Shown here piece after piece: positions 1-6,654 of a stretch of DNA of 9,097 nt. The DNA is taken from NCBI GenBank assembly GCA_046153915.1, contig JBJXFC010000347.1, positions 1-9,097 of the forward strand, in the 5' to 3' direction. The notes under the pieces were generated by a model, which saw nothing but the letters and a program-made list of their open reading frames with translations, was not told the origin of the DNA and searched no databases. Made by a program: the position numbers and the translations under genes. Position 1 is the stretch's first letter. Every line of letters begins with the position of its first letter. Source of the stretch: JANNVZ01 sp046153915 (lineage in GTDB: Bacteria > Bacteroidota > Bacteroidia > Flavobacteriales_D > Sanyastnellaceae).

Positions 1-34
1 TATAGTCGTACTTTGTTTTAATCTTTTCTGCCAT
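1..34 (-). CDS. Possible 5' end of a minus-strand gene running off the left edge
   Basis: Reading leftward from ATG at 34-32, 11 codons (MAEKIKTKYDY) stay open to the window edge. An in-frame TAG lies upstream within the AT-rich leader (near 55-59), so the ATG is the first usable start. The lysine-rich opening is plausible for a cytoplasmic protein, but 11 residues are too few to assign a family. No clear TAnnTTTG promoter box was seen just upstream. It could be chance. Confidence 0.35.
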   Translation of the reverse strand, partial: MAEKIKTKYDY

Positions 35-280
35 TTCTGTTTCTGACAGCGAACTCTAAATAAGAAAAATTTCGCTTTTTTTTATTCGCTTCAACTGTCA
101 TCAGGAATTTTCCATCATTTGAGAAGAACATTACTTCCCAAATATGATGGTGTTAAAAGTTGTCATCCAATGATTTGGATTGGGAACGAGACTGATTAAT
201 GTCATTTACCACTACCGGTATTTAAATAAACAATTCCAATGATATGGAAAGGGATTGATGAATGGTGAATGGACTTTTGA

Positions 281-325
281 AACCGCTGAGATCACGAAGA
301 GGAAACACACAGAGTTGCGCAAAGA
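281..325 (+). repeat. Degenerate intergenic repeat, copy 1 (CACAGAG/GCGCAAAG type)
   Basis: The stretch contains ACCGCTGAG, AGAGGAAACACAC, AGAGTTGCGCAAAG in order. The reverse complement of 590-621 has the same order of words (ACCACAGAGGA, CCAGAGTTCGCAGAG) with a shorter spacer. Low-complexity words built on CACAGAG and CGCAAAG recur between genes in many Bacteroidota; their function is unknown. The match is degenerate, so the boundaries are approximate. Confidence 0.45.
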
Positions 326-557
326 CTAATTCCCATAATTTGCGTTAGCCGCAAAGCGCCTTCTGAATTTTGTTGTAATATTTATGCCAAATGTTGAGCC
401 TTGGATGATAAAAAGCAAGTTTCGGTGGCTGAACTTTGAGAGTTTCTTCTTTATACACCGAATATTTTGGTAATTGTAACAAGCTGGTTTTTATGAAACA
501 ATTGAATTTTTCCTAAATAGGAATGACCGTTTGCTTCGCATAGATCCAAAGGATAAT

Positions 558-581
558 ACCCAATTGGGTTTGCAAATTGCA
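558..581. repeat. Adjacent palindromes (12-base perfect and 11-base)
   Basis: ACCCAATTGGGT at 558-569 is its own reverse complement. One base later, TGCAA-A-TTGCA (571-581) is a second palindrome with a one-base centre. Another dyad, TCCTA-AA-TAGGA, lies at 511-522. No T-run follows, so these are not ordinary intrinsic terminators. They could bind a protein or be chance. Confidence 0.4.
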
Positions 582-589
582 TCATGAAA

Positions 590-621
590 TTACTCTGCGA
601 ACTCTGGTCCTCTGTGGTAAA
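590..621 (-). repeat. Degenerate intergenic repeat, copy 2, inverted relative to copy 1
   Basis: Read on the minus strand it gives ACCACAGAGGACCAGAGTT followed by CGCAGAGTAA, which resembles copy 1 at 281-325. It is bracketed by AAATTGCATCAT (574-585) and AAATTGCATAAT (619-630), a direct repeat matching at 11 of 12 bases. That arrangement could be a relic of insertion or slippage, or chance in AT-rich DNA. The unit begins about 24 bases downstream of the stop codon of the secreted-protein gene. Confidence 0.45.
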
Positions 622-644
622 TTGCATAATGCCAATGGTGAATA

Positions 645-1613
645 CTATGGAGTCGTTTTCATAAATGAAAATGCGAACTGCATCCCGTCAACAGCAATAA
701 TCTGAAGCATGTAGTAGCCAGTGCACAAAGAAGAAATATCAACTTGAGAACTGCTAAACATTTTTTCTTCCAATACCAAAATACCCGCCGCGTCATATAT
801 GCGAAGGATGTCGATGGGTGTGTCATTTGATCTTCCAATATAGAGATTGGAATGCGCCGGATTGGGATAAATGAATATCGGAGTTTCGAAATTTTCGGCA
901 ACAGCCACACTGCAATCCTGATTTTCGTTGGTCCAAGTAGGATATTGTATCTCATCCAATTTTAGAATTATTCCTGTATTCGAAGAATTGTGTCTGAATG
1001 CAATATGGACGGTCATACCCCAATAGCTGGCTAAATCAACAGCTCGATAATTCCAAAAAGTTCCCGCTGCGGTTTCTTCAAATAGAATAGTAGTAAAATC
1101 GTCTACATCATTGCCCGTCGTTGAAATCAAAACCTGATAATGCTCCAGGTCATTTTCTGATGCCGTTGAAACATACCACGTGAGATGCTCGCCTTCCAGT
1201 GGAGTGAGTTGGGGAGAAACGAGGTAATTGTCTTCGCCATTCTCACCAAGATTGTAAGACAATACACAATGTGAGCTATTGTATCCCGTCACTGGAATAT
1301 TTCCAGACCACGATTGCCCGTTGTTGTCTGCGTCCAACGTTGTCCAGCAAGATCCCGGAAAGACATCCGTCTCAAATTCTTCTGTGTTACTTGAGTTGTT
1401 TGTCAAATTGGGAATGCACGGGCCATTGCCTGAAATATTTTCGTCCATCCATGCCAGACGTGCAAGCAATCTGCTTCGAAGATCTTCTACCTGTTGAGGC
1501 CAGTTGTTTACCCCAAGTTCGGGCCAGCGCTGGTAATTGCGAACTGCCGCTTCTGAAAGATACGTTTCCAATGAATCGATGTGATCCATAAAAGGCTTGA
1601 TCACTCCAAACAT
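645..1613 (-). CDS. C-terminal part of frameshifted secreted CotH-family protein: end of CotH domain, choice-of-anchor J domain, T9SS sorting domain
   Basis: This is the second half of the gene that starts at 3153, not an independent gene. The ATG at 1613 is probably not used; authentic sequence begins at about 1589 (MDHIDSLETYL), continuing the CotH domain. Numbered in the joined 835-residue protein: the CotH domain ends by about residue 580; residues 592-741 (from FETDVFPGSCW) resemble a choice-of-anchor J/cleaved-adhesin beta-jelly-roll domain; residues 757-835 are a T9SS type A sorting domain with the YPNPAHS motif at 762-768, VDISSL and GYYMLQI. In Bacteroidota such a domain directs export through the outer membrane by the type IX system, usually with attachment to the surface or release. 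Stop is TAG at 647-645. The protein is unlikely to be exported correctly unless the frameshift is an assembly error or is bypassed, since signal peptide and sorting domain are in different frames. Confidence 0.8.
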   Translation of the reverse strand: MFGVIKPFMDHIDSLETYLSEAAVRNYQRWPELGVNNWPQQVEDLRSRLLARLAWMDENISGNGPCIPNLTNNSSNTEEFETDVFPGSCWTTLDADNNGQSWSGNIPVTGYNSSHCVLSYNLGENGEDNYLVSPQLTPLEGEHLTWYVSTASENDLEHYQVLISTTGNDVDDFTTILFEETAAGTFWNYRAVDLASYWGMTVHIAFRHNSSNTGIILKLDEIQYPTWTNENQDCSVAVAENFETPIFIYPNPAHSNLYIGRSNDTPIDILRIYDAAGILVLEEKMFSSSQVDISSLCTGYYMLQIIAVDGMQFAFSFMKTTP

Positions 1614-3153
1614 CTGAACGCAACTCCTGCCAGCGGCACCAGGCTTGATTTACATAAGTGCTGTCCGAGTCAAATATGCTCCACCAATCGGGAAATGGCC
1701 AACCCGGATGTGTGAGCTCCCAAACCCACCCTTCGATGGTTGCAAAGCCGCGATCATAATCCCATGGCGGACCAATATGCAATTTGTTGCCATCGGTAAT
1801 TTTCTCCTTGTACAAAAATGTGCTCCGACCATACGAATCATAATTCGTACTCATTTCATTGACAAACATAAAATCAATAAATGAACCTACACCGATTTTG
1901 GAACGATAACCTTCCATCGGATCATCGTAATTTGATGAATGTATCAGGTATTCGAAACTGTCTACAAATGCTTGAATGTATTCTGCCTGCTCTGGCATTA
2001 TTTCACTTGCACGCGGATACACAAATTTAAATTCGACAGGAAGGTTGTTAGTCGCATAATTGATGGGCAGGTATTGCGAATTCCATGCACCAGGATCGCC
2101 ATTGATATTCATCTCAATGATATAGCCGCCCGTGAGCTCGTTGCCACTGATATCCTCAGGGGTTAGTTTGGCAATGTCAACGCGCTCAGCGCTTCGTTTT
2201 ATTTTTTCAGTAAGAGAATATACCCCGATGTAATCTCCGTTCAGTATGACTTCACAATACTGCAACCTCGGCGCATAGCGATCCATTTTGCGACCAAAGG
2301 AATAGGCGATATTGTTATACATCAAAGTGGGATCGAGGTACTCTGCTTTCAGATTATAATCGTTTTCTGCGGGCATGCCAAGCAAGCTTGCATCTATTTC
2401 GAGATTCAACGAATCAATTAGATCAAAGTCATAATTCTTTTTGGGGTAATAAGGACCTGTGAACCCCTGCAATTCTATCAATACATCGCCTTCATAGTGT
2501 GAGTCCGTATCAGTAATGAAATTCAGAATATTTGTTCCATGATAAATGATGCGCAAGTGGGCTTCAATCTTTGGTTCATCAGGAATTTCAATCCCTCCCG
2601 TTGAAATAAAAACAATAGGCAGATACGTAGATTCGAATGGAAATTCATAAACGGGCGCATTGGGTTCAAACGAAATACTCCAGTCGTAGAGGAAGCCCTG
2701 GTCGGCTTCTGGATAAGTGTCATGTACGGATAAATACCATGTTCCATTTGGATTCTGGTTATTATTGATCTGAGCCATGTTGCCCATTGGAAGGTAGGTG
2801 CCGGTAAAAGGTGCCGGCTGGGTAGAAACAAATTCAGAGGCATCAAAACGCAGGCAACAATTGGTGAAATTATCTCCATCACCCCCGATGCCCGAAAAGA
2901 GTAAAAGTGCAGTGCCATCAGGTGCAATAAGCCGCACTTCCATGTCACTGGTGTAGGTGTGATCCATGTTTAGGCATACTTGCACAAGGCCAGAGTTCGC
3001 ATTTAGCGCGTCAGCGAGGCCATCTGCATCAACTGAAAGATTCAGAATAGAGCCGTCATCTGGCACAAAATCATTCACCACAGAACTGAATGTCTGTGAA
3101 GTAGAATCAAGAGAAAATAGGACAAAGGCAACAAGTAGCAGAGTTCGCAACAT
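1387..3153 (-). CDS. Secreted CotH kinase-family protein with P-domain (N-terminal part, frameshifted)
   Basis: Start is chosen at ATG 3153-3151; the frame also allows TTG at 3159, but the ATG gives a compact signal peptide (MLRTLLLVAFVLFSLDSTSQ, cleavage probably after Gln20). Residues about 33-163 match a proprotein-convertase P-domain, a beta-sandwich common on secreted proteins (MDHTYTSDMEVRLIAPDG; NGTWYLSVHD; LYDWSISF). From about residue 179 on is a CotH-type protein-kinase-like domain: YNNIAYSFGRKM, NGDYIGVYSLTEKI, and the metal-site region GPPWDYDRGF at 461-470, with DYD where many members have DFD. CotH of Bacillus phosphorylates spore-coat proteins; bacterial secreted relatives are mostly uncharacterised, so activity is inferred. 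The frame is lost after residue 521 (Ala-Phe, 1596-1591): the following residues to the stop near 1387 look unrelated to the family, while the adjacent frame carries the expected continuation. Upstream lies a divergent channel gene. No clear promoter seen. Confidence 0.85.
   Translation of the reverse strand: MLRTLLLVAFVLFSLDSTSQTFSSVVNDFVPDDGSILNLSVDADGLADALNANSGLVQVCLNMDHTYTSDMEVRLIAPDGTALLLFSGIGGDGDNFTNCCLRFDASEFVSTQPAPFTGTYLPMGNMAQINNNQNPNGTWYLSVHDTYPEADQGFLYDWSISFEPNAPVYEFPFESTYLPIVFISTGGIEIPDEPKIEAHLRIIYHGTNILNFITDTDSHYEGDVLIELQGFTGPYYPKKNYDFDLIDSLNLEIDASLLGMPAENDYNLKAEYLDPTLMYNNIAYSFGRKMDRYAPRLQYCEVILNGDYIGVYSLTEKIKRSAERVDIAKLTPEDISGNELTGGYIIEMNINGDPGAWNSQYLPINYATNNLPVEFKFVYPRASEIMPEQAEYIQAFVDSFEYLIHSSNYDDPMEGYRSKIGVGSFIDFMFVNEMSTNYDSYGRSTFLYKEKITDGNKLHIGPPWDYDRGFATIEGWVWELTHPGWPFPDWWSIFDSDSTYVNQAWCRWQELRSDVWSDQAFYGSHRFIGNVSFRSGSSQLPALARTWGKQLASTGRRSSKQIACTSGMDGRKYFRQWPVHSQFDKQLK
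1590..1593 (-). other. Single-base frameshift site in a four-A run (TTTT on the coding strand)
   Basis: The coding strand reads GCC TTT T ATG GAT CAC here. With all four T present, the frame continues into sequence unlike CotH. Leaving one T out gives Gln-Ala-Phe-Met-Asp-His-Ile-Asp and joins the two halves into 835 codons with no stop. The switch could in principle be anywhere in the short overlap, but this run gives the best join. Sequencing error, true mutation and programmed slippage cannot be separated from one sequence. Confidence 0.75.
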
Positions 3154-3288
3154 ACTCAAATTGTTTTGGTTGCAAGGTAATAACGATTGTGGTCTGAGTA
3201 ATTGGGTGATGGATATCGGCTGGAGAAAGGATTTTTATCAGACCCTGAACATGTTGCATTTTCTCCGAATTGTCTTAATCTTGCTTTG

Positions 3289-4317
3289 GTGAAAAGTATC
3301 ATTGCCATATTAAAGGCCTACGGGGTTTTCAGAAAACTGATTATTGCGGTTGTGTTGTTGATTGGTGTGTTTCTGACTGGCGTTAGCGGATTTATGTGGA
3401 TCGAAAATTATTCTTTCCTCGACGCCGCATACATGACTATTCTTACCGTGGCTTCCGTTGGATTTAGTGAGGTGCATCCTCTCAGTGAAGGAGGAAAAAT
3501 ATTTACAAGTATATTGATCGTGATGAGTGTTGCGACCTATGTCTATGCGATAACAGTTGTTACTTCATTTATCATCGAAGGTGAATTCAGAATGCATTTT
3601 AAACACTTACAATTGAATACAGAAATTACAAAACTCCGTGATCACGTCATTGTATGTGGTTATGGTCGCAATGGCAAACAGGCTTGCCAGCAACTCGAAT
3701 CTGGAAATGTGCGCTATGTAGTAGTAGAGAATAATCAGCACATCGTCGAAGGGTTCAGAGATACGAATTCCGTGTTGTTCGTAGAAGGCAATGCAACGGA
3801 AGACGAGGTGCTAAAAAACGCAGGTATTGACCGAGCCAAGGGATTGATTGCCGCATTGCCGGATGATGCGGCCAACGTCTTTGTTGTGCTCACTGCACGC
3901 GAAATGAATCCAGCCTTAAAGATTATCAGTCGCGCTTCCAATGATGCTTCTGAGAATAAATTGAAGCGAGCAGGTGCCGACAATGTGATAATGCCAGACA
4001 AAATTGGTGGTACTCACATGGCTGCGCTTATCACCAAACCTGACGTTCTGGAATTCTTAGACTATATGACGGGTCGAATAGATGTGCGCCTGGAAGAAGT
4101 TCATTTCAATCAGTTGCCTGCTTCACTTCAAAACAAAAGCATTCGCGAGATTTGTTTAAAAACCCACGTGGGTGCCAATGTAATCGGGATGCGAAAATCA
4201 AATGGCGAATACATGGTGAATCCGCCTCTCGACACGCTTATTGTGGAAGGGTCTAAATTATTTGTTCTTGGCACCCAGGAACAGGCGTCCAATTTTTTGC
4301 GGGCGCTTTCTCAATAA
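3289..4317 (+). CDS. Two-helix potassium-channel-like protein with cytoplasmic RCK (TrkA-N/TrkA-C) domain
   Basis: Probably a membrane ion channel of the ion-channel-2 class gated by an RCK module that binds nucleotide or ions. I chose GTG 3289 (342 residues). The frame can extend to ATG 3202, but those extra 29 residues look non-coding and the GTG start places a short basic stretch before helix 1. Helix 1 is residues 16-38, a pore loop follows (about 44-62), and helix 2 is 71-96. The filter reads S56-V57-G58-F59-S60-E61 rather than the canonical TVGYG. The RCK_N Rossmann motif is GYGRNG at 124-129 with acidic E147 closing the second strand (VVVEN), as for NAD-binding. An RCK_C/TrkA-C domain occupies roughly 255-342. 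The gene is divergent from the CotH gene and ends in a 7-base overlap with the convergent lipoprotein. Function could be potassium flux, but the filter makes selectivity uncertain. Confidence 0.88.
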   Translation: MKSIIAILKAYGVFRKLIIAVVLLIGVFLTGVSGFMWIENYSFLDAAYMTILTVASVGFSEVHPLSEGGKIFTSILIVMSVATYVYAITVVTSFIIEGEFRMHFKHLQLNTEITKLRDHVIVCGYGRNGKQACQQLESGNVRYVVVENNQHIVEGFRDTNSVLFVEGNATEDEVLKNAGIDRAKGLIAALPDDAANVFVVLTAREMNPALKIISRASNDASENKLKRAGADNVIMPDKIGGTHMAALITKPDVLEFLDYMTGRIDVRLEEVHFNQLPASLQNKSIREICLKTHVGANVIGMRKSNGEYMVNPPLDTLIVEGSKLFVLGTQEQASNFLRALSQ

Positions 4318-5138
4318 AACCGCAAATAGGTGATGGGATGTATTTCCCATGCAGACAATGGACGGGCAGTTGCAGGACCGATATCTTCGTTGTAATGTTC
4401 TTTGTCGAAAAACAAACTCCCCTTGAGTTCGGCTCGTTGTGGTGTATCAAAGAAATAGTAGCCGCTGCTGCAACTTTCGCCGCCAATATCAGAAATGAAA
4501 TTATCCCATACTTCCTGAAGGGCGTCGTGCGAGGCTGATCCTGCTGCGGGCACGCCGCTGATTTCTGCATTGAAATAACGCGCGGTTTCCGGATTGGATG
4601 ATGTGCCAAAAATGAGGTGATAGTCTTCATCTGCTTGTTTGGAATAAGCATAAAGATATGCCTTTACAATGCGTACATTTTTACTTTCTTCAACTACCCT
4701 TGTACTCGATGTGGTTATTGCCGGATCGTGTTCTCCAGCCATAAAATCATCGTCTTTTAAAGTATTCATGAATCTGGCCAACGTTGTGTATCTCTTGTAT
4801 GTGCCACCATGGATAGTTGTTTTGGCCTCTTTGCGGTATTTGCCATCAAACTCATCGTGGTCGCAACGCCTGTTAGCGGCGGCGCGCAATGCCATACTTC
4901 GTGTTCCAGCGGATTCTGTTATTCCGGAATCCAGGAATTCGGTCGAATCCGGTACAAAGTACATTTCGTAATACTTGCCGGATGGTGATTTGTAAACTGC
5001 CCGGCCTTTTTCGGACAATAGTTGAAGGTCGGCGATGGTGTCAAGTGGCGTGGCCTCCGCAGATGTTTGAATTATGCGCTGCGATTTGCAACAAACGAGC
5101 ACCACGCAGGCCATGAGGACAATGAGATAGTTTTTCAT
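4311..5138 (-). CDS. Putative lipoprotein of unknown function with DxDYHL, GSLFFD and WEIHPI motifs
   Basis: 275 residues from ATG 5138. An in-frame ATG at 5180 would add 14 residues in front of a natural signal sequence and would lie upstream of the likely promoter. MKNYLIVLMACVVLVCCKSQ looks like a lipoprotein signal: LMAC (8-11) fits the lipobox best but leaves a short hydrophobic core; the C16-C17 pair is the alternative. After a polar linker, the C-terminal half has DEDYHL at 170-175, NAEI at 190-193, GSLFFD at 240-245 and WEIHPI at 264-269. I recall the same order, D-x-DYHL...EI...G-x-FFD...ELHPV, in small secreted proteins of other phyla, including actinobacteria, whose function is unknown; that match is from memory. 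Cysteines 92 and 223 could pair if exported to the periplasm. Stop is TGA 4313-4311, overlapping the channel gene tail to tail. Confidence 0.75.
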   Translation of the reverse strand: MKNYLIVLMACVVLVCCKSQRIIQTSAEATPLDTIADLQLLSEKGRAVYKSPSGKYYEMYFVPDSTEFLDSGITESAGTRSMALRAAANRRCDHDEFDGKYRKEAKTTIHGGTYKRYTTLARFMNTLKDDDFMAGEHDPAITTSSTRVVEESKNVRIVKAYLYAYSKQADEDYHLIFGTSSNPETARYFNAEISGVPAAGSASHDALQEVWDNFISDIGGESCSSGYYFFDTPQRAELKGSLFFDKEHYNEDIGPATARPLSAWEIHPITYLRFY

Positions 5139-5158
5139 GTTATTAAGATTTAGTTTAA

Positions 5159-5190
5159 CAAAACTATCCAAAATTTTCAATTCGCCACAA
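5159..5190 (-). promoter_or_regulatory. Candidate Bacteroidota promoter for the lipoprotein gene
   Basis: On the minus strand, TAGTTTTG (5166-5159) matches TAnnTTTG exactly. TTG (5190-5188) lies 21 bases upstream of it, within the usual spacing for the -33 box. Transcription would start near 5152-5154, leaving a short leader before ATG 5138 and excluding the longer start at 5180. Confidence 0.5.
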
Positions 5191-5202
5191 CGGAAGTTGA
5201 TA

Positions 5203-5799
5203 TTATCCCCTTCTTCTCTCCAAAAGTATCATCATCATCAGACCAAGGACAAGCTTTTCGTTTTCGCGATCGTTCAAAGGTTTCAATTGTGTGACGTTAA
5301 ATTTTCTTCCCGTAAAGGAAGATTCTTTTTTTAATCGCATTACTTCTTCACCACTGGTGGTTTTTACAATGTAAGATGGATTGAACATATATCCGGTGAA
5401 CATTCCGAGAATCGGAATTTCACCAAAGAGTGCGTCGCCTACTTTGATCCATCCATTTTCTTCCCGGATGACGTATTGCAATTCCTGTGTCTCAGAGAAA
5501 ATCTCGTAGTTGGCTTTCCACATAGACGACCAGCCTTTGCGCGCAACTTTGCCTACATCGCGACCCTCATTATTGGTGATATTGTATGCAGCAGAAAAAT
5601 CGATCCATTTATTGGCTTTGATTTTATAGTCCAGTTGTGATTCACTTTCGTTGTTGAAGACATTGATCTCATCTATAAACTTGAACATCTTTTGCCTTAC
5701 ATAAGCAACGGTAACGCCTTGCGCATCGCTGGCAACAAAGTCGTTGGCCAGACTCATGATCTGGAATTTAAAGTGAAGTGGGAACTGGAGGTTTTTCAT
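5203..5799 (-). CDS. LURP-one-related / tubby C-terminal-like domain protein
   Basis: 198 residues from ATG 5799. The whole length fits the LURP-one/tubby-C-like beta-barrel fold: an opening MKNLQFPLHFKFQI, DAQGVTVAYVRQKMFKF near residues 25-41, a middle WIDFSAAYNITNNEG, GWSSMWKANYEIF, and GMFTGYMFNP with RLKKESSFTGRKF toward the end. Related proteins of the fold are phospholipid scramblases and plant LURP1; bacterial members are of unknown function and may bind lipid or act at the inner face of the membrane. The C-terminus is a hydrophobic LVLGLMMMILL followed by ERRRG, which could sit in or on the membrane with a basic anchor. It lacks a signal peptide. It lies 47 bases downstream of lptB and may be read from the same transcript. 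Catalysis is not suggested by any visible residue set. Confidence 0.8.
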   Translation of the reverse strand: MKNLQFPLHFKFQIMSLANDFVASDAQGVTVAYVRQKMFKFIDEINVFNNESESQLDYKIKANKWIDFSAAYNITNNEGRDVGKVARKGWSSMWKANYEIFSETQELQYVIREENGWIKVGDALFGEIPILGMFTGYMFNPSYIVKTTSGEEVMRLKKESSFTGRKFNVTQLKPLNDRENEKLVLGLMMMILLERRRG

Positions 5800-5846
5800 T
5801 AGGTAATTTTGGGCGAATGTATAACGAGCTGCACAGGATTGAAACT

Positions 5847-6584
5847 TTACCCAATCTTCACACGCTTCAACTCAAAATTCTGACCGAGATATACTTTGCG
5901 CACCTGCTCGTCGGCTGCAAGTTCTTCGGCTGTACCCGCTTTGAGAATAGATCCATCGTAAAGCAAATATGCACGGTCGGTAATGCTGAGTGTTTCCTGC
6001 ACATTGTGGTCGGTAATGAGCACTCCGATGTTGCGCAGTTTGAGTTGATATACAATTTTCTGAATGTCCTCCACAGCTATCGGGTCAACACCGGCAAATG
6101 GCTCATCCAGCAAAATGAATTTGGGATCAGTTGCAAGTGCCCGCGCAATCTCCGTCCTTCTGCGTTCTCCACCACTGAGGTGATTGCCAATAAATGTGCG
6201 TTTGTGCGCCAATCCAAATTCATCAAGCAAGGCCTCGAGTTTAATACTCTGTTCTTTTTTTGTGAATTTGGTCATCTCGAGTACCGCTTTGATATTGTCC
6301 TCGATGGATAATGTCCGAAATACGCTTGGCTCCTGAGGCAAATATCCCACTCCGAGCTGTGCACGTCTGTACATAGGCTCCGAAGTAATATCATGCTCGT
6401 CCAGAAAAATCTTGCCTTCGTTGGGTTTTACCAGTCCAACTACCATGTAAAAACTCGTTGTTTTTCCCGCACCATTGGGTCCAAGTAATCCTACAATTTC
6501 TCCCTGATTTACTTCAAATGAAACGCCCTTTACGACTTTTCTTTTGCCGTATTGCCTTACAATATTTTCTGCTCTTAACTTCAT
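5847..6584 (-). CDS. lptB: LPS export ABC transporter ATP-binding protein LptB
   Basis: LptB is the cytoplasmic ATPase of the LptB2FG complex, which extracts lipopolysaccharide from the inner membrane and drives it across the Lpt bridge to the outer membrane. Start is set at ATG 6584 (245 residues) because MKLRAENIVRQYGKRKVVKG is the usual opening; five extra in-frame codons (MFATA) lie before it. All ABC motifs are present: Walker A GPNGAGKTT at 35-43, Q-loop Q84 (YLPQEPS), signature LSGGE at 136-140, Walker B FILLDE at 156-161 with the catalytic Glu161, D-loop GVDP, and H-loop His193 (TDHN). Length and motif spacing are normal. The stretch EPSVFRTLSIEDN after the Q-loop is typical of LptB rather than of amino-acid importers. 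It lies 70 bases downstream of rnhB. The membrane partners LptF/LptG are not in the window. Confidence 0.95.
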   Translation of the reverse strand: MKLRAENIVRQYGKRKVVKGVSFEVNQGEIVGLLGPNGAGKTTSFYMVVGLVKPNEGKIFLDEHDITSEPMYRRAQLGVGYLPQEPSVFRTLSIEDNIKAVLEMTKFTKKEQSIKLEALLDEFGLAHKRTFIGNHLSGGERRRTEIARALATDPKFILLDEPFAGVDPIAVEDIQKIVYQLKLRNIGVLITDHNVQETLSITDRAYLLYDGSILKAGTAEELAADEQVRKVYLGQNFELKRVKIG

Positions 6585-6654
6585 TGCTGTTGCAAACATC
6601 GCAAACTTCGGGTGATTTTCATTTCTTCGTTCACCTTATTTGGGAATGCTGGTT

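Larger units (their letters stand above)
35..644. other. About 600-base non-coding region with degenerate repeats and palindromes
   Basis: No convincing gene was found here on either strand. The longest ATG-started frame is a 58-codon minus-strand ORF (627-451) without a recognisable family. The region instead holds two related CACAGAG/CGCAAAG-like repeat units (about 281-325 and 590-621), a 12-base near-identical direct repeat around the second unit (574-585 and 619-630), and palindromes at 511-522, 558-569 and 571-581. No clear terminator hairpin with a T-run follows the secreted-protein gene that ends at 645. Confidence 0.6.

Noticed and set aside
167..254. Imperfect direct repeat CCAATGATTTGGATTGGGA / CCAATGATATGGAAAGGGA (16 of 19 identical)
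   Set aside because: Only two degenerate copies, no even spacing and no protein partners; too weak to call a repeat array or CRISPR.
451..627. 58-codon minus-strand ORF starting MQFTTEDQ, downstream of the secreted-protein gene
   Set aside because: It runs through the repeat unit and palindromes, has no recognisable family, and its frame overlaps the end of the preceding gene. It looks like an open frame by chance.
2523..2948. 141-codon minus-strand ORF within the CotH gene, in another frame of the same strand
   Set aside because: It lies wholly inside the P-domain/CotH coding region, which has strong domain evidence, and its own sequence has no family features.
3202..3288. Longer N-terminus for the channel protein from ATG 3202
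   Set aside because: The 29 extra residues have no family character and would put an unusual polar tail before the first helix; GTG 3289 gives a normal start. Not certain.
3154..3288. Promoters for the divergent CotH and channel genes
   Set aside because: Boxes such as TTGCTTTG at 3281 miss the conserved A of TAnnTTTG and have no -33 partner at the right distance; that box would also place the transcript start past the chosen GTG.
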